This document shows positions 8,165-17,310 of a stretch of 64,000 nt of DNA, one piece after another. Every line of letters starts with the position of its first letter. The stretch's first letter is position 1. Made by a program: the position numbers and the translations under genes. The notes beneath the pieces were generated by a model. It was not told where the DNA came from, ran no database searches, and was given only the letters and a program-made list of their open reading frames with translations. Source of the stretch: Ornithinibacillus massiliensis (GTDB lineage: Bacteria > Bacillota > Bacilli > Bacillales > Amphibacillaceae); assembly GCF_018310345.1 (NCBI RefSeq), contig NZ_JAGXBY010000002.1, forward strand, positions 434,001 through 498,000, read 5' to 3'.

Positions 8165-8555
8165 AGTGAGAGCCACAGCGGAGCTGCTTGCTATTGACTG
8201 TAACGCCCTTTTCTTTGCATTTGCTGGAAGGGGTCGGGGACCCACCAGCGAATGCTTTGAGTCGGATTGTTCGGGTAATCATACTTGAGCAGGTGTGCCT
8301 CTTTGGCATTATTAATGACAAACCTGCAATTTTTCCTCAACACGGACAAAAGTTAAGTCAATGGTGGCGGAAAATAGTATATGCGCAAATTATGGCTAAA
8401 CATTGATGGTTAATCTCCCTTCCGCAATTACTTGCTCCCATAACGCATTCAGTGGTTCAAAATTCCACACTGCAAGCTCAAACTGTCAGCAATACTCAAT
8501 AAAAGCATATGTAGACATCATTGAACTCTTTCGTCTTCAATTCAATTTGGCATCC
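8165..8555. pseudogene. gene-free tract of higher GC, possibly decayed coding DNA
   Basis: The composition is clearly richer in G and C than the flanks. On the minus strand a short stretch reads like protein (WNFEPLNALWEQVIAEGR, about 8425-8478), bounded by stops in all frames. On the plus strand a 72-codon frame (8188-8406) is open but has no ribosome binding site and no recognisable motif. I read this as a decayed gene or mobile-element remnant but cannot name a family. The 7845-8164 stretch before it shows no gene. Confidence 0.3.
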
Positions 8556-9056
8556 TTAGTTAATGAAAGTTTGTTCCTTCTTCGGTTTGATATATAAATC
8601 TATTCTTTCTTTCATAAATTCACTCTTACCTATATCCCACCATTCAACAATCATGTAAATAATACTTACTTCATTTAGTTTGATAGGGCTTCCAGCTTCG
8701 TTAAGATATATTCCGCTTTCAATTGCACCAGTTGTTTCTTCTGCAATGTCAATTCCTGTACCGGTGATTGAGCTAGAATGAACGCTAATATCTTCAACAT
8801 TTATAACTGCGTGAGTTTCGAAACTTAAGGAGTCTGAAATGTATTCATTTGGATTTTTCATATGTAAAGTTCCATAACCCGCTTTAAAGTTCTCTGGTGT
8901 AAGTACAACTTCATAATCGGATAAATTCCAAGTTTGATTTTCCCCCTCTAATAATAAGTATTAATGACTCAACTTTTCACTTCCACTACATCCAGAAAGT
9001 AACATAACGAGTGCTGAAAATATTAGAGAGAAAACAATTTTATTATTTCGTGACAT
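8556..9056 (-). pseudogene. lipoprotein gene broken by an internal stop codon
   Basis: From ATG 9056 the frame encodes a classic lipoprotein signal peptide ending in a lipobox LLSGC. It hits TAA at 8963-8961 after 31 codons, then stays open in the same frame for 134 codons to 8556. The downstream part is the larger conserved-looking segment (NLSDYEVVLTPENFKAGYG and a later WWDIGKSEFMKERIDLYIKP). A single nonsense mutation therefore splits an exported lipoprotein of about 165 residues. Sequencing error is the alternative. The product family was not recognised. Confidence 0.75.
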
Positions 9057-9265
9057 TCTATACCCTTCTTCTTTTTACTATAATTTATCGCCTTATCTAC
9101 CATAATATTTAATTGTACTATTCTTACCATTTAATAGTGTGACTGTACCTTTATATTAACATATTGTGTATCGAATAATAAATGCTTTCAGAAGGCTTAT
9201 TTCTTTAGAACAAAAACCTCTTCAATACACTTTTAACACGATATCCCTAATAAATTGACAAGAAA

Positions 9266-9290
9266 TAAGATCACCAGTTTGATGATCTTA
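9266..9290 (-). terminator. intrinsic terminator of the VanZ-like gene
   Basis: 11-bp stem with one G-U pair (TAAGATCATCA with its partner, 3-base loop), followed on the minus strand by TTTCTTGTC. It belongs to a hairpin type with a GATCATCA..TGATGATC core that recurs at 15569, 26143 and 31449. Confidence 0.65.
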
Positions 9291-9317
9291 CGTGCAGCTC
9301 TTATATACCTTAGCTGA

Positions 9318-9785
9318 TTAACTCATTCTTCTTTTCATAATAATAAATATTAAAAATCCTATGGACCCACCTAGGGCATTCAATATAATATCATCTATAT
9401 CAAATACACCTAATTGAGTAGCGTATTGTAGCAATTCCACTGTAAGACTAAATAGTATAACTAAAATTATTGATGGGAAAAACTTCCTAAATTTAAATGA
9501 CAAGATTGGAAGCAATATTCCCATTGGGACAAATAATAATATATTACCTATTATATTAAAAAACCAAATATCAAAATTATAGTTATAAAAATTAATTATG
9601 TAGTTTCCGATTGTTGTAAACGGTATTAGATTATGTTGTGCTTCAATCAATGGTTGAAAGATAATCATTCTTGAGTAGATGGATTCGATATTAACAAGAC
9701 TAACAAATAGTACAACACTAATGTATAAGAAAAAAAGTAATTTAACGTACAAACGGATTTTTAAATTTATAACAAACATTTTCAA
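9318..9785 (-). CDS. VanZ-like membrane protein
   Basis: 155 residues from TTG 9785, or 173 if the longer frame is used. I chose TTG because GGAGG (9794-9798) is 8 bases upstream. Four or five membrane helices are visible. VanZ-family landmarks are NIIGNILLFVPMGILLP near residue 93 and the C-terminal VELLQYATQLGVFDIDDIILN segment with its conserved E..Q and FDxDD. VanZ itself gives low-level teicoplanin resistance; most family members have no known role. It is a single gene with its own terminator. Confidence 0.85.
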   Translation of the reverse strand: MKMFVINLKIRLYVKLLFFLYISVVLFVSLVNIESIYSRMIIFQPLIEAQHNLIPFTTIGNYIINFYNYNFDIWFFNIIGNILLFVPMGILLPILSFKFRKFFPSIILVILFSLTVELLQYATQLGVFDIDDIILNALGGSIGFLIFIIMKRRMS

Positions 9786-10053
9786 TAGACATACCTCCTT
9801 AATATAGAAAGTTATGTCCTTATAAACCGAATTATACATACTTGTCTTTTCCAGTTATGTGTTCAATAACACTAGTTTATATTGATATTCGATTATTGAA
9901 CTAAAAACTCATGATCTTGAACATCAGCCCTGCGAAATATAAACATTTTCTCCTCCAAAAACGTGTCATCAAGAATCCTCCATACATAGTACTATTGATA
10001 AATATATTATCCTTAAGAACGACCCTGCTAAATTAAGAAAAAATCATTTCAAA

Positions 10054-10941
10054 TTATGCATTACGAGTTTTTATATCCCCAAAGGTAATTTTCATGCTGG
10101 GGGCGTATATTAAAGAGGATTCCTTGTTAAATACTTGTGAAAATAGTAGTTCAGCCTCATATTGTTCCTGTGCTTCTTTCAATGAGACCCCACGTTTTAT
10201 TAAGCTATCCATAAACTGCTCTTTATTAGTCGGTTCGCCACCTACCCCCTCCTCTTTAAGCGCATAAAACAGCCTATCCTTATCTTGTTGATTCGTATCA
10301 GGATGTAGGAAGTTAACTTTATCACTGACTCTGCATTGAATGTTCTCCACGCCCAATTCATATAGATATTTTGGTATTTTTGCTCCAATATTTCCATCAT
10401 TTCCAGTTTTACTTGCTTTTTCTTCAAATATTTTTTGTAATATTCCTAGTGGCACAAGTTGTGATTGTTCATACCCTTCTAATTCATAAGACGACATAGC
10501 TGAGATCCAGTGTGGTTCAAAACATATTATTTTTCCTCCGTCTATAACTGAATCTACCATTCTTTGAAGCATTTTTTGAGGCTCAGGCAAGTGTAATAAA
10601 AAAGTATGGCAAACAGCAATGTCATACTTACACTCTAATTCTATCTCATTCGTATCTGCTACAATGAATTCTGTGTCATAAGGAAGATCATGAAAATAAT
10701 CGACCGCCTTATTAATAAGTTGTTGTCCTTTGTCAATCCCCGTATATTTGGATCCCTCTGGTAATAAGGGTAATAATTTCAGTCCTAAATACCCATACCC
10801 ACAGCCAAAATCAATAATATTTACTGGTTTGGTAATCTTCCAAACCCTACTTACTAAGAACTCTAAATAGTCATCATTATAATATAAATCTCTTGTTCCT
10901 TTGAGGTATTCCAGTTGGGTATCCCAATAATATTCCTCCAT
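10054..10941 (-). CDS. class I SAM-dependent methyltransferase
   Basis: 295 residues. Motif I IDFGCGYGYLG near residue 42 binds S-adenosylmethionine, followed by the acidic loop YTGIDKG and the motif IV-like YDIAVCHTFLLHLP. The C-terminal ~130 residues have no motif I recognise. The substrate is unknown. The start ATG has a good GGGAGAGAG site. It is isolated, with about 210 bases of gene-free DNA downstream. Confidence 0.85.
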   Translation of the reverse strand: MEEYYWDTQLEYLKGTRDLYYNDDYLEFLVSRVWKITKPVNIIDFGCGYGYLGLKLLPLLPEGSKYTGIDKGQQLINKAVDYFHDLPYDTEFIVADTNEIELECKYDIAVCHTFLLHLPEPQKMLQRMVDSVIDGGKIICFEPHWISAMSSYELEGYEQSQLVPLGILQKIFEEKASKTGNDGNIGAKIPKYLYELGVENIQCRVSDKVNFLHPDTNQQDKDRLFYALKEEGVGGEPTNKEQFMDSLIKRGVSLKEAQEQYEAELLFSQVFNKESSLIYAPSMKITFGDIKTRNA

Positions 10942-11047
10942 TTAACTCTCTCCCTATTTCTACATGTCACTTTCTAAATTCTACTAAGCTTGCTCCATTA
11001 GTTTGACAAACATTATTCCCTTTGTAGTAGTCTCCTTTAGTCATTGA

Positions 11048-11581
11048 TTACACATCGAATACCACACTAATAATTTCCCAATCACTTGCTTGAAGTTTAA
11101 ATGTTAAATTTAGAAAAGTGGGCGGGCTGACGATAATCCCATTTTTATCATAAAAATATTCTCTTACATGAACTAAGAATGTTTCTTCCTCATTATCGTA
11201 CGCATAGCCCTGTATTTTCCAATCATGCAATGTAATCTCACTTTGAGAATCAAATAAGAACCATTCGAAATCGTCTCCAGTATTTGTCAGATATAACTTG
11301 TTATCTTTCTCTATGAGATTCGTTCCATCTGACAATAATTTCTCAAGGGCTTTCTTGTCTCCTGTTGTATGAGCTTCAACAAATTCACCTGATAAAATAT
11401 TTATAATAGCAGGGAGTTCTTTCTCTTGAACTACACTTTCTATACCTATATATTGGTCTTCTTCATATTTAGGTTGTTTATTTACTGGATCTTTATTCTT
11501 GTTGAATGTCTCTTCTGTTTCTTTACAAGCAACCATAAAAAGCATGTTAAGTACCAATAACAACAGTAGAAAGTTCCTCAT
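11048..11581 (-). CDS. predicted lipoprotein of unknown function
   Basis: 177 residues. Residues 1-19 form a hydrophobic signal ending in a lipobox-like FMVAC, so the mature protein would start at Cys19 and be membrane anchored. The rest is acidic and soluble, with a C-terminal beta-rich part (WKIQGYAYDNEEETFLVHVREYF and a final Trp-rich strand) that resembles small secreted NTF2-like or DUF4440-like folds. That comparison is tentative. No operon partner. Confidence 0.65.
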   Translation of the reverse strand: MRNFLLLLLVLNMLFMVACKETEETFNKNKDPVNKQPKYEEDQYIGIESVVQEKELPAIINILSGEFVEAHTTGDKKALEKLLSDGTNLIEKDNKLYLTNTGDDFEWFLFDSQSEITLHDWKIQGYAYDNEEETFLVHVREYFYDKNGIIVSPPTFLNLTFKLQASDWEIISVVFDV

Positions 11582-12037
11582 CTTGTTCCTCTCCAGTTCT
11601 GAATATAAATTTTCTAACTTCTACTTTAATATTGATAAGTTTAGTAATATGGAGCTCATTTTCAAGGACAATAAATGTGGGCAGCAGATGATATTGTTGG
11701 AGGATGAACCCGATCAGGATAGACCAATTATTATGGTAAAATCTCCTTTTTCAAACATAGAATTAATTTGCTCAGCTTCTTTCATAATCTCTCTTTCTAT
11801 GTAAATTAACACTACACTCTACCAACGTATTATGTCATGGAACATTTTGATTTTTTTAAAATTGCAAACCAATCCTACTATATTTATATGCACTATATCG
11901 ACGGTTGAACTGATAACGAATACATAGTTTGTGAAAAACTCTCTGGAATTAAGCGCAAATGCTGTTGGAACATTAAACTCTCTCATTTCTGTTGGGTTCA
12001 TATAATTCTCTATGTGACAACCCTTATTTAAAAATAA
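11582..12037. other. gene-free stretch, possibly with coding remnants
   Basis: About 455 bases. A 60-codon minus-strand frame (12001-11819) begins MNPTEMREFNVPTAFALNS and looks protein-like, but has no ribosome binding site and no known motif. A 51-codon plus-strand stretch from 11650 also reads fairly well. Neither can be called a gene with confidence. No terminator or promoter stands out. Confidence 0.3.
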
Positions 12038-12400
12038 TTATAATTGTATAACACTAATCATATTTCCATTTATATCAGTCAAATCAAACCGTTTAGGTTC
12101 TCCATCTCTTATAGGAGATATGGTTATATCTTTGTCTTTTAGCATATTTCTAACCTTTTCTATATCCTTAACAACATAGTTAAAAGGCGTGTATTTATCA
12201 ATTGGCTGAAAATCCACAATTTGCACAAGGTGAAATCCACAATTGGGTGCTATTGATAGACTACACATTCTATCATTTTCCCATAGTAGCTTAAAACCAA
12301 AAATTTCCTGGTACCAATTCATCGATTCTTTAAGATCTTTCACAGGAAGAAATACTGCGTCAATCCGTTCAATAAATTTTTCTTGTATCTGTTTACTCAT
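12038..12400 (-). CDS. VOC-superfamily (glyoxalase-like) protein
   Basis: 120 residues with the paired beta-alpha-beta-beta-beta pattern of VOC proteins: VFLPVKDLKESMNWYQEIFGF near residue 16 and the closing FDLTDINGNMISVIQL. Such proteins bind metals or small ligands, acting as isomerases, dioxygenases or drug-binding resistance proteins. The specific role is unknown. ATG 12400 is chosen because GGAG lies 9 bases upstream; the ATG at 12409 abuts it. Short for a full enzyme but normal for a one-module VOC protein that dimerises. Confidence 0.85.
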   Translation of the reverse strand: MSKQIQEKFIERIDAVFLPVKDLKESMNWYQEIFGFKLLWENDRMCSLSIAPNCGFHLVQIVDFQPIDKYTPFNYVVKDIEKVRNMLKDKDITISPIRDGEPKRFDLTDINGNMISVIQL

Positions 12401-12594
12401 AACACTCATCTCCTTGGGTTATTATTACTACCTTGATAAATTCAATCTTCAGTTATCTTGAAAAATGTTTGCATCTCTTCTATTAACACTTTTCCGTTAG
12501 TACACAAACTACTACTAATTTCATAACATAATATTCGGAAATTAATAGTTAAGAGACTTCTTTCGATGGTTATCTAGTTTAAATAGTGTAGCAA

Positions 12595-12990
12595 CTACTT
12601 GAATAAGGTTAGAACTCGTATAGCAACTTCTTTTGGTTTAACATCTATTTCAGATAATCTACTTATATCTACCCATACTGGCAAGTAAATACCTCTATTT
12701 CTCTCTTTATGCGTGTATTCTTCACCCTGGCCAGTTCCGAATGTGCCATTGATGATTTCAGATAAGAAATAGTATTGAATTCCGTTATATTCAACTTCTG
12801 CTATACATTCTTTGACCTTTACTTCTACTCCCAATTCCTCAAAAGCTTCTCTTCTTGCTCTATTTTCTGGTGTTTCCCCTTTTTCTATTCCACCACCTGG
12901 AAATACATAATAAATGGAACCAGCATTCATTCTTTTAATTAGTGCTACCTTCTGATTTTCGATAATCACAACCGAAGCTCTATTTCGCAT
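12595..12990 (-). CDS. NUDIX hydrolase
   Basis: About 131 residues. The NUDIX box is intact: it opens GGGIEKGETPE and closes REAFEELGV near residue 58, with the metal-binding REXXEE pattern. These enzymes cleave nucleoside diphosphates linked to another moiety. The start at 12990 has GAGG at 8 bases. Substrate not predictable. It is one of five NUDIX genes in the window (one broken). Confidence 0.9.
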   Translation of the reverse strand: MRNRASVVIIENQKVALIKRMNAGSIYYVFPGGGIEKGETPENRARREAFEELGVEVKVKECIAEVEYNGIQYYFLSEIINGTFGTGQGEEYTHKERNRGIYLPVWVDISRLSEIDVKPKEVAIRVLTLFK

Positions 12991-13236
12991 ATCCATAACC
13001 TCTTTTGTTAATAACTCATTTTATAATAACGCAATGTATTGTAGATATCGTTATCATAGCTTTATTGCTAATATGTTTTAATCATTTGATAGTTCTACAC
13101 TTCCATATAAACATAATTTTCTAAAAAATGAAGATAAGCTGAATTAAAAGTCACCTTGTCTAACTGATATACCATTTTGTTTGAAAATTCATTTCCCTAA
13201 GTGAGATACTGCAACCAAAGATCCAATTTCTTACTT

Positions 13237-13656
13237 TTACTCTGGTATATTAGATGTAACGTAAGTTCTTGCCAATAAATCGTGAATAGAGCGTCTATCC
13301 GTTCTTGTGGCTACTAAATAAATACTTGCAATTAGTAAAATACCAGCAGTAATACTGTAAAGTAGTTGCGCTAAAAAACCTCTAATTATCATCGTACCTA
13401 AAGTCAACTTTTCACCTGTTAAACAGGCTATTCGGATACCTAGAATTCGTTTTCCTACGGTATAACCATTCCAAAATAATGGAAGGAATACATCATATAA
13501 GTAAGAAAAAATTATTGCAACAAATAATGGATGAAAGTCGAAGAGAAAATGCATTAAAATCGAAAACCCAATCGTTATTACTAAATCAATCATCAAAGCG
13601 AAGCCACGTTCAGTGATATCTACAGGACTATCCTTTATGATATCAATAAGAACCAT
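13237..13656 (-). CDS. RDD-family membrane protein
   Basis: 139 residues with three hydrophobic segments. The RDD signature is clear: RGFALMIDL near residue 17 (Arg and Asp conserved), GKRILGIRI near residue 69 and the terminal TDRRSIHDLLART. The family's role is mostly unknown; some members are linked to sodium or osmotic tolerance. The ATG follows AGAGGGG very closely. Confidence 0.88.
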   Translation of the reverse strand: MVLIDIIKDSPVDITERGFALMIDLVITIGFSILMHFLFDFHPLFVAIIFSYLYDVFLPLFWNGYTVGKRILGIRIACLTGEKLTLGTMIIRGFLAQLLYSITAGILLIASIYLVATRTDRRSIHDLLARTYVTSNIPE

Positions 13657-13721
13657 TCCCCTCTATGTCATGATATTTTTAAGTATGCAATTTCTTATTC
13701 CATCCTGTTTTCATTAATTCT

Positions 13722-14522
13722 CTAAACCTTTTCCTCTATTGCTATTCGCTTATTATCATAATGAATGCTCTTCATTCCTTCAAAAAAGCGGAACTTAGAA
13801 CGACATTTGGTTTCTAAATCTCCATTATCATGAATTAGTTGTTGTAAATAATTTTTAGAGAAGCTTATTCTATTTAACATTTCTTCCTTTTTTGTCGTGG
13901 TCGAACCGTGACCAGGTATCAAATAGTTGATATTGAAATGGTTTAAAATGTACGAAGCTCTCTCAATGGTATCTACATAATCCTCATACTTACTAAATAT
14001 AAAAGGAAATTCTACATCGGATAGATAGTCACCTGAGAGGAATATCCCGTATGGTTCAATGATAGTAAATAAACTATCATTTGTATGTCCTGGTGCTTTA
14101 TAGAACGTTAAAGATAAGTCTCCTAAATTTTTGCTTTCGCCATTTTTCACAATTGGTATATCAACCACTGGATAAGTAGGAACATAATTTCTATCAATAT
14201 AATACTTTTGGTCAAACTCATACATTTTCTGAACAATTTCTTCTTTATCTGGATTATTGATGAATTCCTCTGTTGCGATTACTTTTGCTTCTGGAAATGC
14301 ACCCGAACCTATAACATGGTCGTAATCACTATGTGTATAAATAATATAGAGTTCCTTATTATCCAAATGCTCATTTATAAAATTCCTAATTTCCTGGATT
14401 TCACCAGGCAGCCAATTAGGATCGGTCATGATAATAACATCATTAGATTGTATGATAGCTGTAGAAGTCATATACAATGAGCTTTGAAAAACAGTAATAT
14501 TATTCTCTTGAAAATGAAACAT
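13722..14522 (-). CDS. metallo-beta-lactamase-fold hydrolase
   Basis: 266 residues from ATG 14522, chosen because a GGGGGG ribosome binding site lies just upstream (14526-14533); the frame is open to 14576 without a better signal. Metal motifs: THSDYDH near residue 82 (variant of HxHxDH with Asp in the third position), APGHTND, LSGDYLSD and LIPGHG, in the right order. It is likely a di-zinc hydrolase of unknown substrate. The replaced His in the first motif is a real deviation from canonical members. Confidence 0.88.
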   Translation of the reverse strand: MFHFQENNITVFQSSLYMTSTAIIQSNDVIIMTDPNWLPGEIQEIRNFINEHLDNKELYIIYTHSDYDHVIGSGAFPEAKVIATEEFINNPDKEEIVQKMYEFDQKYYIDRNYVPTYPVVDIPIVKNGESKNLGDLSLTFYKAPGHTNDSLFTIIEPYGIFLSGDYLSDVEFPFIFSKYEDYVDTIERASYILNHFNINYLIPGHGSTTTKKEEMLNRISFSKNYLQQLIHDNGDLETKCRSKFRFFEGMKSIHYDNKRIAIEEKV

Positions 14523-14580
14523 AAAATCCCCCCTAGACGTTCTAAGCATAAGTCTATTATCTGCCCTGTTAGACACTGAT

Positions 14581-14916
14581 CTATTTACTGAAAATCGATA
14601 AAAAGTACGAATGCCTCTTTCTTTTTAAAAGATAACTTAGTATTAATAAAATGACGGTATAGATACTGAAGAAACCAATCATTAGAATAGCTTCACCAGT
14701 ATAACTAATCGGCTCATAACCACTATGATTATTAATATGTAATTCTTCTCCTTTGTAGCGAAACCAAAAAATACTGGAAATAAATATATACAAAAGTAGT
14801 AGAATTGCTGACTTTAGATAAAATAGTACTCTATTATTTGAAGAAATTGTTTGAAATATATATATAAACAGACCACCATATACAATCATAAAAAAGATTA
14901 TTTCTGAAATCCCCAT
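14581..14916 (-). CDS. small three-helix membrane protein, unknown
   Basis: 111 residues, with hydrophobic helices at about residues 5-22, 32-50 and 74-93, then a basic tail (KRKRHS). Good GGGGGAT ribosome binding site. It lies 58 bases upstream of the MBL-fold gene on the same strand, possibly in one transcript. I do not recognise the family. Confidence 0.65.
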   Translation of the reverse strand: MGISEIIFFMIVYGGLFIYIFQTISSNNRVLFYLKSAILLLLYIFISSIFWFRYKGEELHINNHSGYEPISYTGEAILMIGFFSIYTVILLILSYLLKRKRHSYFLSIFSK

Positions 14917-14978
14917 TTTATCCCCCTTACTCTAATGACCCTATGAGAACTCCTAACACTTAGTTGAACGCGCTACCG

Positions 14979-15434
14979 TTAAAGAAACTTTGAAGTTAAT
15001 CGTTCTCCTTCCTTCAAATAATACAATTCGTTAATGTCTTCTGATTCAAATACTTGAAGCATTTTCTCAAAATCATTCGCTAGATTATAATTCAAAAGGT
15101 CCTCTCTATTTATCCAGAATACATTCCCTTCTTGAGAGGATCTTAATTCGCCTTCAAACTGATTCGTTTTATAAAGAAGGACAACATAACGCTCTCCTTC
15201 TGTTGTTTGAAATTGTTTGATACCACAAAGTGCAGGTGATGTAATAGTCAATCCTGTTTCTTCATATACTTCACGTATCACTGAATCCGTGAAAGATTCG
15301 AATTCGGTCACATGACCACCTGGAAATGTAATACCAGGCCAATTGGAATTCACTCTATCTTGTACAAGAATTCTTCCTTTATTATCATAGATCATACACA
15401 TATTGGTTAATACGACATTTTCACTTCTGCTCAA
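14979..15434 (-). CDS. NUDIX hydrolase, 8-oxo-dGTP diphosphatase-like
   Basis: About 151 residues from TTG 15434, which follows AAAGGGTG at good spacing. The NUDIX box (GGHVTEFESFTDSVIREVYE followed by ETGL) is intact near residue 37, and the domain layout (N-terminal NMCMIYD, FPGGHV, then WINREDL) is that of MutT/YtkD-like enzymes that cleanse the nucleotide pool. The exact substrate is unknown. Confidence 0.88.
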   Translation of the reverse strand: MSRSENVVLTNMCMIYDNKGRILVQDRVNSNWPGITFPGGHVTEFESFTDSVIREVYEETGLTITSPALCGIKQFQTTEGERYVVLLYKTNQFEGELRSSQEGNVFWINREDLLNYNLANDFEKMLQVFESEDINELYYLKEGERLTSKFL

Positions 15435-15568
15435 GAGTATCACCCTTTTACGTTGTTTTTATGAAGTTCTTTTTGTAAGTTATTGATTAATTGGATTATG
15501 TTTCCTAGACTAAGACGCCAATCTGCTTAGCACCAATCTCCAATATTTTAACATAATATTCCAATAAT

Positions 15569-15592
15569 AAGGATCATCAATCTGATGAGCTG
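15569..15592 (-). terminator. hairpin terminator after the methyltransferase gene
   Basis: Stem GATCATCA / TGATGAGC-type with a short loop, about 45 bases after the methyltransferase stop, followed on the minus strand by CCTTATTATT. The U-tract is weak. It shares its core with hairpins at 9266, 26143 and 31449. Confidence 0.45.
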
Positions 15593-15634
15593 CTTTTCTA
15601 CTATGGAACCTATTAACATCATGATAGTTCCTAT

Positions 15635-16252
15635 CTACTTATTTCTTAAAATAAAAGATTGGAAGTGTAAATTACCTCCAACTATTTCTTTTGGTACCAC
15701 GTTAAAGTATTCTATTATAAAGAACTTCGATAATAATTCTTTTAGGGTGTGATCTTCATAAAAGGAGAAGAATCTTTTAGGAATATAAGCATCATCTTGC
15801 CAGATTCCCTCTGAATTTTCACCACCATAAACTCCTAAATAAAATAATCCATTTGGTGTTAAAACTCGTTTAATTTCATTAAGAACACTTTGTATATCTT
15901 CTTTAGAAACGTGAAGTAAACAATTCATTGCCCAGATAGAATCAAAATGTTTATCAGAAAAAACAAGATTTGAAAAACTCATTACTTGAGCATTTAAACC
16001 TTTTTCTTTACATAGTTTAATCATTTCAGGCGATATATCCGTACTAAAAGTGTTTAACCCTTTTTCTTTAAAAAACAGGCTATCTTTCCCTGGTCCTGCT
16101 CCAATTTCCAATAGACTATTTACGTTTTCACTTTGTATGTAATCTAAAAAAACTTCTCTTTCTTTGACCTTCCATGCTTGCATTGTAGATGAATCTCTTT
16201 CCTGTGCCTTTGTATTATATGATTCTGCGATATTTTCTATTGTTCTTTTCAT
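15635..16252 (-). CDS. class I SAM-dependent methyltransferase
   Basis: 205 residues. Motif I LLEIGAGPGKDSLFF near residue 47, acidic loop TDISPEMI near 71 and FDSIWAMNCLLHV near 105 are all well formed; the post-motif SVLNEIKRVLTPNG is also canonical. Close in layout to small-molecule methyltransferases such as UbiE/Tam types. Substrate unknown. AAAGGGG ribosome binding site. Confidence 0.88.
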   Translation of the reverse strand: MKRTIENIAESYNTKAQERDSSTMQAWKVKEREVFLDYIQSENVNSLLEIGAGPGKDSLFFKEKGLNTFSTDISPEMIKLCKEKGLNAQVMSFSNLVFSDKHFDSIWAMNCLLHVSKEDIQSVLNEIKRVLTPNGLFYLGVYGGENSEGIWQDDAYIPKRFFSFYEDHTLKELLSKFFIIEYFNVVPKEIVGGNLHFQSFILRNK

Positions 16253-16351
16253 TAACTCATCCCCTTTGTTATTAGCTTATTAAACTATCTGCCTCTACTT
16301 ATCCCCTTAATTTTAACATATAATTACAGAAAAAATTAAAATTTTAGAATA

Positions 16352-16383
16352 AAACAAGACGGCCAATAATTGCCGCCTTGTTA
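16352..16383 (-). terminator. intrinsic terminator
   Basis: 11-bp stem (AACAAGACGGC with its partner, one mismatch) and 8-base loop. On the minus strand it is followed by TTTTATTCT. It lies downstream of the 21-bp repeat array and the DJ-1 gene and so probably ends that transcript. Confidence 0.65.
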
Positions 16384-16455
16384 AAAACAATTGCCTCAGA
16401 CCTTCGTTATCTTCATATATTTCATCTACATTTCTAATTTGACACCTTGATCCAT

Positions 16456-16564
16456 CTAGTTAGCATACTCTTCAGGATTTGAGGGGGGTCTTTCAGGATT
16501 TGGGGCACCTTCTTCAGGATTTGAGAACTCCTTTTCAGGATTTCAAGCATCATCTTCAGGATTT
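16456..16564. repeat. five direct repeats of TTCAGGATTT at exact 21-bp spacing
   Basis: The decamer TTCAGGATTT starts at 16471, 16492, 16513, 16534 and 16555, each 21 bases apart; the 11 bases between copies vary. Because 21 is seven codons, every frame reads as a heptad. The minus strand gives NPEEGAP/NPERPPS-type units but has stops, another minus frame gives QILKxxP units, and the plus strand gives LQDLxxx units. It may be the decayed end of a repeat protein, or DNA-level sites spaced by two helical turns. No ribosome binding site supports an intact gene. Confidence 0.7.
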
Positions 16565-16635
16565 CATTATAGGATTAACCTAAAGCATCGTTAGTTAAAG
16601 TAAATGTAATACTCATACTACAATAATCTTTCAGT

Positions 16636-17268
16636 TCATTTGTTTATTGAATTCATTAGCTGGTAGAAATGTTCAGGCTTATGAGTCTTATTAAGTTTAT
16701 ACCATGAATCTAATGTATCTGGTGCAAATACATTTAGTTTTTTCAATACTTCATTAGCAAATTCCAATGGAGCTACGCCAGAAGCAGTAATCAGATTTGT
16801 ATCAGTTACCACAGGACTTCTCTCATAAAAATTATCTCCATTATAATTAGGACAAACCATTTTCAAATACTCTAAGTCATTACTAGTATGCTTTCTGGAA
16901 TCTAAGTAACCCATATTCGCGAGTCCTTCTGTTGCACCACAAATGGCTGCGATAATTGTGCCAAGTTCAATTGCATCCCCAATTTTTCTCAAAATAGGTT
17001 GATGGATTTCTTCACTCCAAGTGGTACCTCCAGGTAAGATTAAAAGCTCCTCACCCTGAAGATTACATTCATCTAGGGTAATATCTGGTTTTATACTTAG
17101 TCCTCCCATTGTACTAATTACTTCTTTATTCATTCCAATTGTGACTACTTCTAAAGGTGCTAACCCTTTTTTAAAATATCTTCCTGAGTTTAGTTCAGCA
17201 ATTAAATATCCATATTCCCAATCTGACATCGTATTAAATACATAAAGATAAGCAGTTTTTATTTGCAT
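16636..17268 (-). CDS. DJ-1/PfpI-family (class I glutamine amidotransferase-like) protein
   Basis: 210 residues. The nucleophile elbow AAICGATEGLA (Cys near residue 109) and the upstream ELLILPGGTTW segment define the DJ-1/PfpI fold; a conserved Glu occurs near residue 17. Family members are proteases, glyoxalases/deglycases or chaperones. Here the exact role is open. GGAG at 7-9 bases from the ATG. It follows a WYL regulator on the same strand but is separated from it by a terminator-like hairpin. Confidence 0.85.
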   Translation of the reverse strand: MQIKTAYLYVFNTMSDWEYGYLIAELNSGRYFKKGLAPLEVVTIGMNKEVISTMGGLSIKPDITLDECNLQGEELLILPGGTTWSEEIHQPILRKIGDAIELGTIIAAICGATEGLANMGYLDSRKHTSNDLEYLKMVCPNYNGDNFYERSPVVTDTNLITASGVAPLEFANEVLKKLNVFAPDTLDSWYKLNKTHKPEHFYQLMNSINK

Positions 17269-17310
17269 CCGTTAACACTCCAATCCTATTGATATTGCCC
17301 ATTATAATAC

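Noticed and set aside
8188..8406. 72-codon plus-strand frame
   Set aside because: No ribosome binding site, no recognisable motif, lies in the decayed GC-richer tract.
11819..12001. 60-codon minus-strand frame beginning MNPTEMREFN
   Set aside because: Reads well but has no ribosome binding site or homologue I recognise; noted only as a possible remnant.
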